This document shows, one piece after another, positions 1-7,883 of a stretch of 45,226 nt of DNA. A program made the translations under genes and the position numbers. Source of the stretch: SIG607 sp045586405 (GTDB taxonomy: Bacteria > Bacillota > Clostridia > Oscillospirales > Acutalibacteraceae); NCBI GenBank assembly GCA_045586405.1, contig JAZNAG010000126.1, positions 1 to 45,226 on the forward strand, written 5' to 3'. Every line of letters starts with the position of its first letter. Within the stretch, counting starts at the first letter, position 1. The notes beneath the pieces are model-generated. The model did not search any database. It had not been told where the DNA came from and was given only the letters and a program-made list of their open reading frames with translations.

Positions 1-1
1 T

Positions 2-385
2 AAAATGCAGGAGAACATTTTAAGACGAGTATTTGCATACGCTCAGAAAAACGGCAAAAGTTCTATGGACTATGTTATATGCGATAACCATACAAACAGT
101 GTTAAAAAGAAAAGCAAATCCTTGGATAACTGGATGAACAACAATAAAAAGAAATTTATGGACCCCGAACGCACAAAGTACAAAAGCCCAGGCAAAAGAC
201 CAAGAGAACAATCGATACATTGGCATAGTCTCAGGCATTTGTTTTATCAAGAAACTAAAGAACGATACAAAGCCGAAGGCAGAATGACCGATGCACAAAT
301 TGAACGAGAATTATCCGAATCTATGGGACATTCTCGCAACGATGTTAATAACACTTATTCAAATGAAATAAAAAGAATCCGCTGA
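2..385 (+). CDS. Tyrosine recombinase/phage integrase family protein, C-terminal part
   Basis: This is the last ~127 codons of a tyrosine recombinase; the reading frame is open to the left edge, so the gene probably starts outside the window. The visible part carries the C-terminal catalytic motifs: a His-Ser-Leu-Arg box (HWHSLRH, about residue 76), a Gly-His box (SMGHSRND) and the following Asn-Asn-Thr-Tyr whose Tyr would be the nucleophile. The linker between the boxes is long (YQETKERYKAEGRMTDAQ), unlike Xer proteins. The family cuts and rejoins DNA through a 3'-phosphotyrosine. It precedes a serine recombinase, so the element has or had two recombinases. It could be cargo, or the remnant of a second nested element. 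Confidence 0.65.
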   Translation, partial: KMQENILRRVFAYAQKNGKSSMDYVICDNHTNSVKKKSKSLDNWMNNNKKKFMDPERTKYKSPGKRPREQSIHWHSLRHLFYQETKERYKAEGRMTDAQIERELSESMGHSRNDVNNTYSNEIKRIR

Positions 386-427
386 GTTAATGTTTTCTTG
401 AAACGAATAAAAAAGGTTACTTAATAC

Positions 428-472
428 TTTCCCGACAATCGAGCGAGAAGTTCAAATTATGGTTGTCGGAAA
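428..472 (+). promoter_or_regulatory. Inverted repeat between the two recombinase genes
   Basis: CCGACAA (432-438) pairs with TTGTCGG (463-469). TTT/AAA outside the arms extends the stem past one bulged C. No T-run follows, so it does not look like an intrinsic terminator. It could be a protein-binding dyad or a structured leader of the small ORF at 548. Confidence 0.4.
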
Positions 473-483
473 GGATTTTAGTA

Positions 484-516
484 ATGCTGAAAACATTAAA
501 TTATTTAAATCAGCAT
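484..516 (+). promoter_or_regulatory. Second inverted repeat upstream of the recombinase gene pair
   Basis: ATGCTGA (484-490) and TCAGCAT (510-516) are perfect inverted copies around an A/T-only core, and AACATTA occurs just inside and just after it. It ends 16 bases before the Shine-Dalgarno AAGGAGG (532-538) of the next ORF. An operator for recombinase expression is plausible but unproven. Confidence 0.35.
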
Positions 517-547
517 AAACATTATGTAGGTAAGGAGGACGTGTTAT

Positions 548-757
548 ATGAAGAAAAATAAAACTGAATATATTGTAGTGAATGCGTTCTCCGAAATCAG
601 TGAGGCAGAACGCAAGGAAAAAATTAATAACTCAATCCGAACTCTTTGCGTTATGGATATTGAAAAATTATACGAATTAGATTATAATAATAGTGTTGCA
701 TTTCACGGCAGCACTCAGGACCTAAGTGGGAAGGAGTGCTTTGAAAATGCTAACTGA
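548..757 (+). CDS. Small hypothetical protein overlapping the serine recombinase gene
   Basis: A 69-residue, charged, probably soluble protein with no signal peptide or membrane segment and no motif I recognise. It has a strong Shine-Dalgarno (AAGGAGG, 9 bases before the ATG). Its 3' end overlaps the start of the serine recombinase by about ten bases in another frame, which implies translational coupling. Small genes of this kind beside integrases can be excisionases or directionality factors; that is only a position-based guess. The second half (IRTLCVMDIEKLYELDYNN) could form helices. Confidence 0.6.
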   Translation: MKKNKTEYIVVNAFSEISEAERKEKINNSIRTLCVMDIEKLYELDYNNSVAFHGSTQDLSGKECFENAN

Positions 758-2333
758 AATAGCGGATATTTATGTTCGCCTTTCTTCAGAGGATAGGGAT
801 AAGAAAAACAAGACTGACGAGAGCGAAAGTATCCAAAATCAAAAGACGATGTTAATAAACTACTGTATCGAGAAAGGATGGCAAATCAACGGCATTTACT
901 GTGATGAGGATTACAGTGGTGCCGACGCTTCAAGACCTGCTTGGAATCAGGTGCTAAAAGACTGCGAAGAGGGCAGATGCACGATAGTTGTCTGCAAAAC
1001 ACAATCCCGTTTTTCGCGTGATATGGAGATGATTGAACACTTCATTCACGGAAAGTTCCCCGAATGGGGCGTACGATTTGTTGCGGTTGTTGATAATATT
1101 GATACCAACGTTAAAGGCAATAAAAAAACACGGCAAATCAATGGTCTTGTAAACGAATGGCAGTTGGAAGAATTATCGGTTAACGTTAAAGCCACTTTAA
1201 GTGTTAAGCGGAAAAACGGTGAGTTTGTCGGCTCTTTTGCACCTTACGGCTATTTAATTGACCCCGATAACAAGAATCATTTAATTATTGATGAGGTTGC
1301 GGCACCTACAGTTCAGCGGATATTTGATTTATATATCGGTGGACTCGGGTACATAGCGATAGCAAAGATATTAAATGATGAAATGATTCCGCCTCCTTGT
1401 GTTCACAAAAAGGAGCTTGGCTCTAAGTATTATAATGGCAATTATGAGAAGAACAATGCGCCTAGGACAACCTGGTCGGATTCGGCCGTTTATGCAATTC
1501 TCCGCCGTTTCGAATACACGGGTGCTTTGGTGCAGGGCAGACAAGAGGTTGTAAACTACAAAACGGGTAAACGCCGTAAAAAGCCGCAAAGTGAATGGGA
1601 TATTGTTGAAGATACCCATGAGCCGATTATTTCTAAAGAAACCTTTTATAAGGCACAGGAGATTAGACTCTCACGAGGCAGAGGTCAAAAAATCCCAAGC
1701 GGAAGTTGTTATTCGCTTGCTAAAAAGGTGTTTTGTGCCGAGTGTGGCAACACAATGTGGAAAATGAGCTATAAGTTGCGTGACGGTAGATATAACTACC
1801 TTTCTTGCAGAACTCGTAAAACCACTAACGGAGTTTGCCAAAACGCACACAGTATTCGCCTTGATGAGTTAGAGCAAATTGTAGTAGATGAAATCAATAA
1901 ATTACTCGATAAATACTACGATAAAAAGCAGATTGGTAAGTTAGATGCACCTAAAAGGAAAAAGAACGGTGCTAAAACTTTAGAATCCCAGATTGCTGAG
2001 CTCGAAGAAAAGGTAAAGCGAAACGATAACCGAATGGCTCAGATGTACACCGACAAGTTAGACGGTGTCATCAGCGTAGCGGAGTTTACTAAATACCGAG
2101 AAAGCTATCAAAGGGAAACTCAAGAAACAGAAAAACGCATCGAAATTTTGAAATCAAAGCTTGTAGCCCTATCGGGCGGCGAAGAAAAAAAGGATACTAA
2201 ATCGATACTCGAAAAGTACCGAAAAATTGACACCCTTACATTCGAGATTGCCGATGAATTTATAAGCAAAATCTTCATCGGGAAACTCCAAAAGAGTGGC
2301 AAGAGAGAAATTAAAATCGAGTGGAAAATATAG
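747..2333 (+). CDS. Large serine recombinase (site-specific integrase/excisionase)
   Basis: Intact protein of about 528 residues. The N-terminal resolvase domain starts IADIYVRLSSEDRD, with the nucleophile expected at Ser13, and continues through SRFSRDM. A recombinase domain follows (around GYLIDPDNKN to AILRRFEYTGALVQG), then a zinc ribbon with CAEC (about 330-333) and further cysteines near 354 and 364. A long charged coiled coil follows (ESQIAELEEKVKRNDNRM to EKRIEILKSKL). Such enzymes join attP and attB via a 5'-phosphoserine and need a directionality factor for excision. The start is ambiguous: AAGGAG (731-736) could serve TTG 741 or ATG 747; an in-frame GTG at 726 is unlikely. All key parts are present, so the enzyme should be active. 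Confidence 0.93.
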   Translation: MLTEIADIYVRLSSEDRDKKNKTDESESIQNQKTMLINYCIEKGWQINGIYCDEDYSGADASRPAWNQVLKDCEEGRCTIVVCKTQSRFSRDMEMIEHFIHGKFPEWGVRFVAVVDNIDTNVKGNKKTRQINGLVNEWQLEELSVNVKATLSVKRKNGEFVGSFAPYGYLIDPDNKNHLIIDEVAAPTVQRIFDLYIGGLGYIAIAKILNDEMIPPPCVHKKELGSKYYNGNYEKNNAPRTTWSDSAVYAILRRFEYTGALVQGRQEVVNYKTGKRRKKPQSEWDIVEDTHEPIISKETFYKAQEIRLSRGRGQKIPSGSCYSLAKKVFCAECGNTMWKMSYKLRDGRYNYLSCRTRKTTNGVCQNAHSIRLDELEQIVVDEINKLLDKYYDKKQIGKLDAPKRKKNGAKTLESQIAELEEKVKRNDNRMAQMYTDKLDGVISVAEFTKYRESYQRETQETEKRIEILKSKLVALSGGEEKKDTKSILEKYRKIDTLTFEIADEFISKIFIGKLQKSGKREIKIEWKI

Positions 2334-2384
2334 ATGTTTTCCACAGTCAAAAAACGACAAAATATACAGAATTACTAAAAAAGT

Positions 2385-2414
2385 ATAGTATTGGCTAACT
2401 CAGCCCACGGCGGG
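2385..2414 (+). other. Presumed attachment-site junction (attR-like) inside cwlD
   Basis: To the right, CACGGCGGG (2406-2414) encodes His-Gly-Gly of the amidase motif normally written Asp-x-Gly-His-Gly-Gly. To the left the codons read Asn-Ser-Ala instead of the family's Asp-x-Gly, and an in-frame stop lies at 2376-2378, so chromosomal coding sequence begins at or just before the CAC codon. The crossover is therefore inferred within roughly 2400-2412. The partner junction, with the 5' part of cwlD, should lie left of the window. The exact core cannot be fixed without it. Confidence 0.6.
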
Positions 2415-2963
2415 TTTGATGGTGGTGCGGTAGCAAGTGACGGTACTGTCGAAAAGGATATCAACCTAAATATAGCACTAAAGCTTGGCGAAATGCTAAA
2501 ACTTCATGGGTTTGATGTAATTTATACACGTACCGAGGACACGGGTACTGAAGATAATTCGCAGGCGTCTATTTCCAGTAGAAAAAAGAGTGATTTAACT
2601 AATCGCTTAAATCTTATGAAGCGATATCCCGGCAGTATTTATGTCAGTGTGCATCTTAATAAGTTTACTTCCGGTAGTGCAAAAGGTGCACAGGTTTTCT
2701 ATTCACCATCATTTGATAAAGCTAAAACAATAAGTTTTTCAATTCAAAACTCAATAAAAACTATTTTACAACCGGAAAACGAACGAGTTATAAAACAGGG
2801 AACAAAGAGTACATTTTTATTACATAACGCCTATACACCCTGCATTATTGTCGAATGTGGTTTTTTAAGTAATTCTGCTGAGCTTATAAAATTAAAAGAC
2901 AGTGAATATCAAAGTCAAATGGCATTTTCAATATTTGACGGAATAATTAAATCTTATGTATAG
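2391..2963 (+). pseudogene. cwlD: N-acetylmuramoyl-L-alanine amidase CwlD, 5' end displaced by an inserted element
   Basis: Amidase_3 family, CwlD type: it opens peptide-bearing muramic acid so that muramic-delta-lactam can form in spore cortex. The frame runs AHGGFDGGAVASDGTVEKD, then YTRTEDT, SVHLN and ECGFLSN, covering the zinc-binding His residues and the catalytic Glu region. CwlD proteins are about 240 residues with an N-terminal membrane anchor; here only about 185 native residues remain, and the anchor and first strand (Asp-x-Gly) are gone. The only start is TTG 2391 with no ribosome site, and a stop lies at 2376. It reads straight toward radA, 11 bases downstream. As it stands it is unlikely to be made; excision of the element could rebuild it. 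Confidence 0.8.
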
Positions 2964-2974
2964 AAGGGAACGCT

Positions 2975-4336
2975 ATGTCAGGAAAAATAAAAACAGGTTT
3001 TATTTGTTCGAGCTGTGGTCAACAGTTTGCTAAATGGAGTGGCAGATGCAGTGGCTGTGGCGAATGGAATACCCTTGAAGAGACTATAATTGAAACCGAA
3101 AAAAAGCTTTCACCGCTTAAACAAATTTCTGCCGTAAAAGCTATACCGATTTCAGAAATATCTTTTTCAGACGAAAAGCGTACATTCACCGGCATTAAAG
3201 AACTTGACAGTGTTCTTGGCGGCGGAATCGTAAACGGCTCGGTGGTTTTACTCAGCGGTGATCCCGGCATTGGTAAATCTACTATTTTATTACAGGTTGC
3301 AGGAAATTTTCCGTCTGAGAAAAAAATACTTTATGTTTCGGGCGAGGAATCAATAACCCAGATAAAACTTCGTGCCGAGCGGCTTGATGTTAATTGCTCT
3401 AACCTGTTTATATTAGCCGAAACAGATACACAAATCATTTGTGAGTATATCACTGCTACAAAGCCTGATTTAATTATTATTGACTCGATTCAGACAATGC
3501 AAATAAGCGAAATTTCTTCATCGGCAGGCAGTATTTTGCAGGTGAGAGAATCGACAAATATGTTGCTTCGTGTATGTAAAACTCACAATATTCCCATTTT
3601 TATAGTTGGCCATGTAAATAAAAGCGGTGATATTGCAGGACCTAAAATTTTAGAACATATAGTTGATACAGTATTATATTTCGAAGGTGAACGAAATCAG
3701 TCTTACCGTATACTCAGAGCCATTAAAAACCGTTACGGCTCTACTAACGAAATAGGCGTTTTTGAAATGAGTGATAAAGGACTTAAAGAGGTGGAAAACC
3801 CATCAGCGTCACTCTTATCGGATAGATTTAAAAACATTTCGGGTAGCTGTGTTGCTTGTGTTCTTGAGGGAACGCGCCCAATTCTTTCGGAAGTACAAGC
3901 CCTTGTAACTTCAACAGGTTTTGGTAATCCTCGTCGTGTTGCAACAGGATTTGATTATAATAGGCTAAATCTTATTCTTGCTGTACTTGAGAAACGTATA
4001 GGGATGTATTTTTCTAATTTGGACGTTTATGTTAACGTAGCAGGTGGATTAAGGTTAGACGAACCTGCTGCTGACCTTGCAGTTGCGTTAGCACTTGTTT
4101 CGGGTCTTAAGGATAATGTAATTGATGAAAATACAGTTGTGTTTGGAGAAATAGGTCTTTCAGGTGAACTAAGGTCGGTTTCACGTCCGCGTTCTCGTGT
4201 AATTGAAGCTGCAAGGCTTGGATTCAAAAAGTGTATTTTGCCAAAATCCTGCGAAAAGCAAATAGGAGAGACAGTTGAAGGAATTGATATTTATTTTGTT
4301 TCTTCACTTCGGCAGGCAATTAACAGTTTATTTTAA
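2975..4336 (+). CDS. radA: DNA repair protein RadA (Sms)
   Basis: 453 residues, the usual length. An N-terminal C4 zinc finger (CSSCGQQF...CSGCGEW) is followed by a RecA-like ATPase with Walker A GDPGIGKST (about residue 95), the RadA-specific KNRYG motif (KNRYGSTNEIG) and a C-terminal Lon-like domain (GGLRLDEPAADLAVALAL). RadA promotes branch migration during recombination and repair in the cytoplasm. The start is preceded by GAAGGGAA. It follows the cwlD remainder by 11 bases and precedes the GH92 gene by 15 bases, so these look cotranscribed. If radA normally relies on a promoter upstream of cwlD, the insertion would have separated it from that promoter. Confidence 0.97.
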   Translation: MSGKIKTGFICSSCGQQFAKWSGRCSGCGEWNTLEETIIETEKKLSPLKQISAVKAIPISEISFSDEKRTFTGIKELDSVLGGGIVNGSVVLLSGDPGIGKSTILLQVAGNFPSEKKILYVSGEESITQIKLRAERLDVNCSNLFILAETDTQIICEYITATKPDLIIIDSIQTMQISEISSSAGSILQVRESTNMLLRVCKTHNIPIFIVGHVNKSGDIAGPKILEHIVDTVLYFEGERNQSYRILRAIKNRYGSTNEIGVFEMSDKGLKEVENPSASLLSDRFKNISGSCVACVLEGTRPILSEVQALVTSTGFGNPRRVATGFDYNRLNLILAVLEKRIGMYFSNLDVYVNVAGGLRLDEPAADLAVALALVSGLKDNVIDENTVVFGEIGLSGELRSVSRPRSRVIEAARLGFKKCILPKSCEKQIGETVEGIDIYFVSSLRQAINSLF

Positions 4337-4351
4337 TTATGGGAGTATAAT

Positions 4352-6520
4352 ATGAAAGAACGTTCTATTACAAACAACTTTGATCCGACTGATTATGCGG
4401 ATTTATTATTTGGCGTTGGTTGCGCAACTTCCGCAGGACCTACGCTTCCTTCGGGCTCTATTCATCCAAGCCCCGAAACGCTTGAAAAAGATAACGGTGG
4501 ATATTTAAGAAATCAACCGATTATCGGATTTGGACAAGCGTACGTATCGGGCTCGGGTGGTGTTAAATGTTACGGTAACTTTTTGTTAGCACCAATGGTG
4601 GAAGGAATTGAACTTGACCACAAAAAACGCGCTTCTTTTGCCGTAGAAGGCACCGAAACAGGTAAATGCTACGAGTACTGTGTCAAACTTGAAAATGGTA
4701 TTAGTGCGAAAACAACACCTGCTCATAATGCTGCTATTTATACTTTTGATTACCCTGAAGATAAAGATGCATTTTTACTAATTGACGTTGCACATAAACT
4801 TGATATTGATGCAAGTATGCGAAATGGCTCGATAAATATTGACTCAAAGAACAAAAGCATTTTTGGTGGAGGTACATATTTTGGCAACTGGAGCGGTATT
4901 GACTGGAATATGTACTTCGCTATGGAATTTGATGCCGATTTTGAAGAAAACGGCATTTTCGAGGGCGAAGAAATATATAGTGTATCAAGTAGCGACGTTA
5001 CTTGTGTTAGTATTGATAGCGAAAAAAGACTTGGCGCCTACATAAAGTTTAAAAACAAAAAAGTTAAGGTTAAAATATCTATTTCGTTTATAAGCGTCGA
5101 AAAAGCGAAAGAGTTTTTATCTGAGCAAATACCTGATTTTGACTATGATGCTATTAAGGAACAGGCAAGAAAAAAATGGCGTGACGTATTGTCGGTTATT
5201 GAAATCGAAAGTGTAGATAATGCTTTACTTCGACGTTTTTATACTGCAATGTATCATATGAACATTCAACCGAGAAATCGCATTAGTGACCATGGTAAGT
5301 GGGATGATTTCCATACTGTTTGGGATACCTGGAAAACCGTATTTCCAATATATTCATTACTTTACCCTAAAAAAATGGGCGCAATTATTGAGTCTATGAT
5401 AGATAGAGCAAAAGAAAATGAACGTCTTGGTAATGGCATAGTTATTGCTGATGAATATATGGCGGCTCAGGAAGGTTTGGCAGGTCAAGGTGGTAATGAC
5501 GTTGATAACGTGATTGTTGATGCTTTTATCAAAAATGTACCGCTCAATAAGTATTCTTGGGAAGATGCATATAATGTTCTTCTAAAAAGTGCAAGTGAAA
5601 TGCGTTCTTCGGAATATATTGATAACGGTTTTGCTTATGAAAGTAAGGAAACCGCAAGTGGTATTTCTTATACTTGGAGAATGCGACCTGCAGCCGCAAC
5701 ATTAGGATTTGCCTTTAATGATAAAGCTATTGCAAATATGGCAAATCAAATGGGGAATAAAGAGGATTACAAAAAGTTTGAAGCCCGTTCGGCAAACTGG
5801 CTTAACGTATGGAATCCCAACGTTGAAAGTGAAGGCTTTTATGGATTCCCGCAAAAAAGAAATGCCGATGGTAGTTTTGATGAGGGATTTGATGCACACG
5901 GCGGTTACAACACTCATTTTTATGAGGCAACAGCTTGGGATGCTTCATATATAAACTACAATGATGTTGCAAGACTTATAAAGGCTATGGGTGGCGAGGA
6001 AACCTTTGTTAAACGTCTTCTTTGGGCGTGTGAACACAGTAAGGATTATTATAATGACGACCACGGTAAAGAAGGTTATCTTAACTTTACAAACGAGCCT
6101 TCATTCCAAATTCCCTGGCTATTTTGTGTTGATGAAATTCGTCGTCCAGAACTTGCTGCAAAGGTTATCAATGAGGTCATCAAACGCTTTTCATTGGAAA
6201 ATGACTATCCCGGTGATGAGGATAACGGAGGTATGTCATCGTACTACGTATTCTTGATGTGTGGATTTTTCCCGTTTGCTACTACTGAAAATTATTATTT
6301 GCACGGAACACGGGTTAATAAGATTACATTCCATCTCGGCAACGGAAAAGATTTTACCATTACAGGTGATAACGTTTGTGAGGGCAATATTTACGTGCAG
6401 TCAGCTACGTGGCAAGGCAACCCGCTTAATGTATGTAAACTTACTCATAAGCAAATATCTGAAGGCGGAGTTTTGCATTTTGTTATGGGAGATAAACCAT
6501 CAAATTGGGCGCATAAATAA
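4352..6520 (+). CDS. Glycoside hydrolase family 92 protein (alpha-mannosidase-like)
   Basis: 722 residues without a signal peptide, hence cytoplasmic. GH92 hallmarks are present in order: the N-terminal beta-sandwich (SGSGGVKCYGNFLLAP), the (alpha/alpha)6 domain with HTVWDTWKTVFPIYSLLYP, NEPSFQIPWLF, and the C-terminal DEDNGGMSSYYVFLMCGFFP motif that carries the general-base region in this family. GH92 enzymes are calcium-dependent exo-alpha-mannosidases acting on N-glycan or mannan fragments; the linkage specificity cannot be read here. A cytoplasmic copy would act on imported mannosides. No transporter or mannose pathway gene is adjacent, although a phosphohexomutase lies 9 kb away. Shine-Dalgarno GGGAG precedes the ATG. 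Confidence 0.9.
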   Translation: MKERSITNNFDPTDYADLLFGVGCATSAGPTLPSGSIHPSPETLEKDNGGYLRNQPIIGFGQAYVSGSGGVKCYGNFLLAPMVEGIELDHKKRASFAVEGTETGKCYEYCVKLENGISAKTTPAHNAAIYTFDYPEDKDAFLLIDVAHKLDIDASMRNGSINIDSKNKSIFGGGTYFGNWSGIDWNMYFAMEFDADFEENGIFEGEEIYSVSSSDVTCVSIDSEKRLGAYIKFKNKKVKVKISISFISVEKAKEFLSEQIPDFDYDAIKEQARKKWRDVLSVIEIESVDNALLRRFYTAMYHMNIQPRNRISDHGKWDDFHTVWDTWKTVFPIYSLLYPKKMGAIIESMIDRAKENERLGNGIVIADEYMAAQEGLAGQGGNDVDNVIVDAFIKNVPLNKYSWEDAYNVLLKSASEMRSSEYIDNGFAYESKETASGISYTWRMRPAAATLGFAFNDKAIANMANQMGNKEDYKKFEARSANWLNVWNPNVESEGFYGFPQKRNADGSFDEGFDAHGGYNTHFYEATAWDASYINYNDVARLIKAMGGEETFVKRLLWACEHSKDYYNDDHGKEGYLNFTNEPSFQIPWLFCVDEIRRPELAAKVINEVIKRFSLENDYPGDEDNGGMSSYYVFLMCGFFPFATTENYYLHGTRVNKITFHLGNGKDFTITGDNVCEGNIYVQSATWQGNPLNVCKLTHKQISEGGVLHFVMGDKPSNWAHK

Positions 6521-6524
6521 AGTA

Positions 6525-6562
6525 AAAAGCAGATATGAATTTCATATCTGCTTTTATATTTT
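6525..6562. terminator. Bidirectional intrinsic terminator between GH92 and tmcAL
   Basis: AAAAGCAGATATG (6525-6537) pairs with CATATCTGCTTTT (6543-6555) around a short AATTT loop, with T-rich sequence on the right and A-rich on the left. It overlaps the tmcAL stop codon and serves both convergent genes. Confidence 0.85.
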
Positions 6563-7726
6563 TACAATAGGTAAAGTATATTCTAATCCACAATTGATAG
6601 GCGGATTATATGCTAAAGAAAACAAGTCAGTTGAAAGGTTTTCACTTTCAAAAACTTTTTTACCAAAGTCATCAAGTTTATCTATGTCTTTCGCACTGAC
6701 TATTAACGGAATGTCCGATTTTTTTGAAATTTCGGATAATAATTCTTTTCCTTTTTCAGTATATCCTAAAATTTTGACGTATGGCGGTTTTTTCTTTAAA
6801 TACGAATTATCTATACCGAAGGCTGCACACATTAATATTCTGCGAATTCTCGCCATGGTATAACGCTTAGTTTTGATGTTTGACAGTAATTCTTCAAAAG
6901 ATGCTGCCGTCTTGATACTCTCAAATATTCTATTTTCAATCCCTTCGCTGATATCAGGCGCTTTTTTGATATCTTCAATAGATAAAGTGCGAAGTTTAAA
7001 CATAATGGCCTTGTCAAGTAAGGCGAAATTTGTATGTGGCGTTTTTTTGAAAATACTTTCTAAATTATACGGAACAAGATTATAGACTTCTTCAATCTTA
7101 TTTTCGAGTATGAGTTGACGAATGTTTGAAGCGCTTGAGTAGTTTTCACATACTTCAGTACTGTCGTGTTCGGTGCCTATGCGACTTACAGACAAATAAT
7201 CACAATTAAAACCAATGCTTTGGGCAGAAGATAAGTATTGTACGGCTAATATGTTGTTTGGCTTTGTTAATATATCAGCAAAGACAGGGGAAATTTCGGC
7301 AATAGCGTTTTCTCGCGCTTTTGCAAATGTAATTCCGTTTTCGCAATTCTTTTTAATTGCATTTAAAACAATACTGTCGTTTAAAAGATTTGAGGTTTGC
7401 TTTAATAAGTCGATATTATTGTTTTCACAACCAAAAACAAGTCTATCTACAATACCAATACTGTTGAGCAGTGAAATACCTCCAAAGGCAAAGTTTTCAG
7501 CTCCGGACATTGACCAACCGATAGGGAGAGATATAACAAGGTCGGCACCATTTTTTAAAGCCATTTGAGCACGGATATGCTTTTCGTACAATGCAATTTC
7601 ACCGCGCTGAGTAAAGTTGCCGCTCATAACACACACAACACTGCTATCATTACTTTTTGCTGCGTTTAGCAAATATTTGTGTCCGTTATGAAAGGGATTA
7701 AATTCGCAAATTACACCGCTGACCAT
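6554..7726 (-). CDS. tmcAL: tRNA(Met) cytidine acetate ligase TmcAL (YlbM family)
   Basis: 390 residues. The N terminus GVICEFNPFHNGHKYLL carries the HxGH-type nucleotidyltransferase motif; the rest matches the long YlbM/TmcAL family (SGNFTQRGEIALYEKH, and MARIRRILMCAAFGI near the tRNA-binding C-terminal region). TmcAL activates acetate with ATP to acetyl-AMP and makes N4-acetylcytidine at the wobble base of elongator tRNA-Met. It is divergently transcribed from the acetate kinase gene, which is apt since both use acetate. Shine-Dalgarno AAAGGAGG lies just upstream of the ATG on the minus strand. Confidence 0.93.
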   Translation of the reverse strand: MVSGVICEFNPFHNGHKYLLNAAKSNDSSVVCVMSGNFTQRGEIALYEKHIRAQMALKNGADLVISLPIGWSMSGAENFAFGGISLLNSIGIVDRLVFGCENNNIDLLKQTSNLLNDSIVLNAIKKNCENGITFAKARENAIAEISPVFADILTKPNNILAVQYLSSAQSIGFNCDYLSVSRIGTEHDSTEVCENYSSASNIRQLILENKIEEVYNLVPYNLESIFKKTPHTNFALLDKAIMFKLRTLSIEDIKKAPDISEGIENRIFESIKTAASFEELLSNIKTKRYTMARIRRILMCAAFGIDNSYLKKKPPYVKILGYTEKGKELLSEISKKSDIPLIVSAKDIDKLDDFGKKVFESENLSTDLFSLAYNPPINCGLEYTLPIVKI

Positions 7727-7753
7727 ATTATTCCTCCTTTTTGAAATAAATAC

Positions 7754-7834
7754 TTGAAAACTACAAGAAAATTTATTATTATATAATAGTTAGATTATGT
7801 TGACCTAATCTTATGTTATTTTAGCATAACGTAA
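7754..7834. promoter_or_regulatory. Divergent tmcAL/ackA control region with two dyads
   Basis: A -10-like TATAAT is at 7782-7787; the best TTGAAA (7754-7759) is 22 bases away, so no canonical pair is seen. Two dyads follow: AGATTA (7792-7797)/TAATCT (7806-7811), and TTATGTTAT (7811-7819)/ATAACGTAA (7826-7834, one G-T pair). They lie between the -10-like element and the ackA ribosome site. They may be operators or a 5' hairpin of the ackA mRNA. Confidence 0.4.
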
Positions 7835-7883
7835 AAGATTTATCAACACGAAAAAACGCATTAGCGGATAGGAGTTATTATTT

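Larger units (their letters stand above)
1..2405 (+). mobile_element. Right-hand part of an integrated element carrying a large serine recombinase
   Basis: The stretch holds the tail of a tyrosine recombinase, a small ORF and a complete large serine recombinase, all on the plus strand. It stops abruptly in the middle of a cwlD-like amidase gene. The recombinase stop codon lies about 70 bases before the point where amidase homology begins, which is the usual position of a serine integrase next to its attachment site. The left end is outside the window, so size, cargo and type (prophage, integrative element or sporulation intervening element) cannot be read. The right boundary is placed at the first bases encoding the amidase motif His-Gly-Gly and is uncertain by about ten bases. 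Confidence 0.75.

Noticed and set aside
2391..2963. A naturally short, intact CwlD using TTG 2391
   Set aside because: The codons before His-Gly-Gly do not match the family, no ribosome site precedes the TTG, the membrane anchor is missing, and an in-frame stop lies 15 bases upstream; disruption explains it better.
6261..6863. A 200-codon plus-strand frame running from the GH92 end across the terminator into tmcAL
   Set aside because: It overlaps the conserved GH92 C terminus in another frame, crosses a strong terminator, and is antisense to the conserved end of tmcAL.
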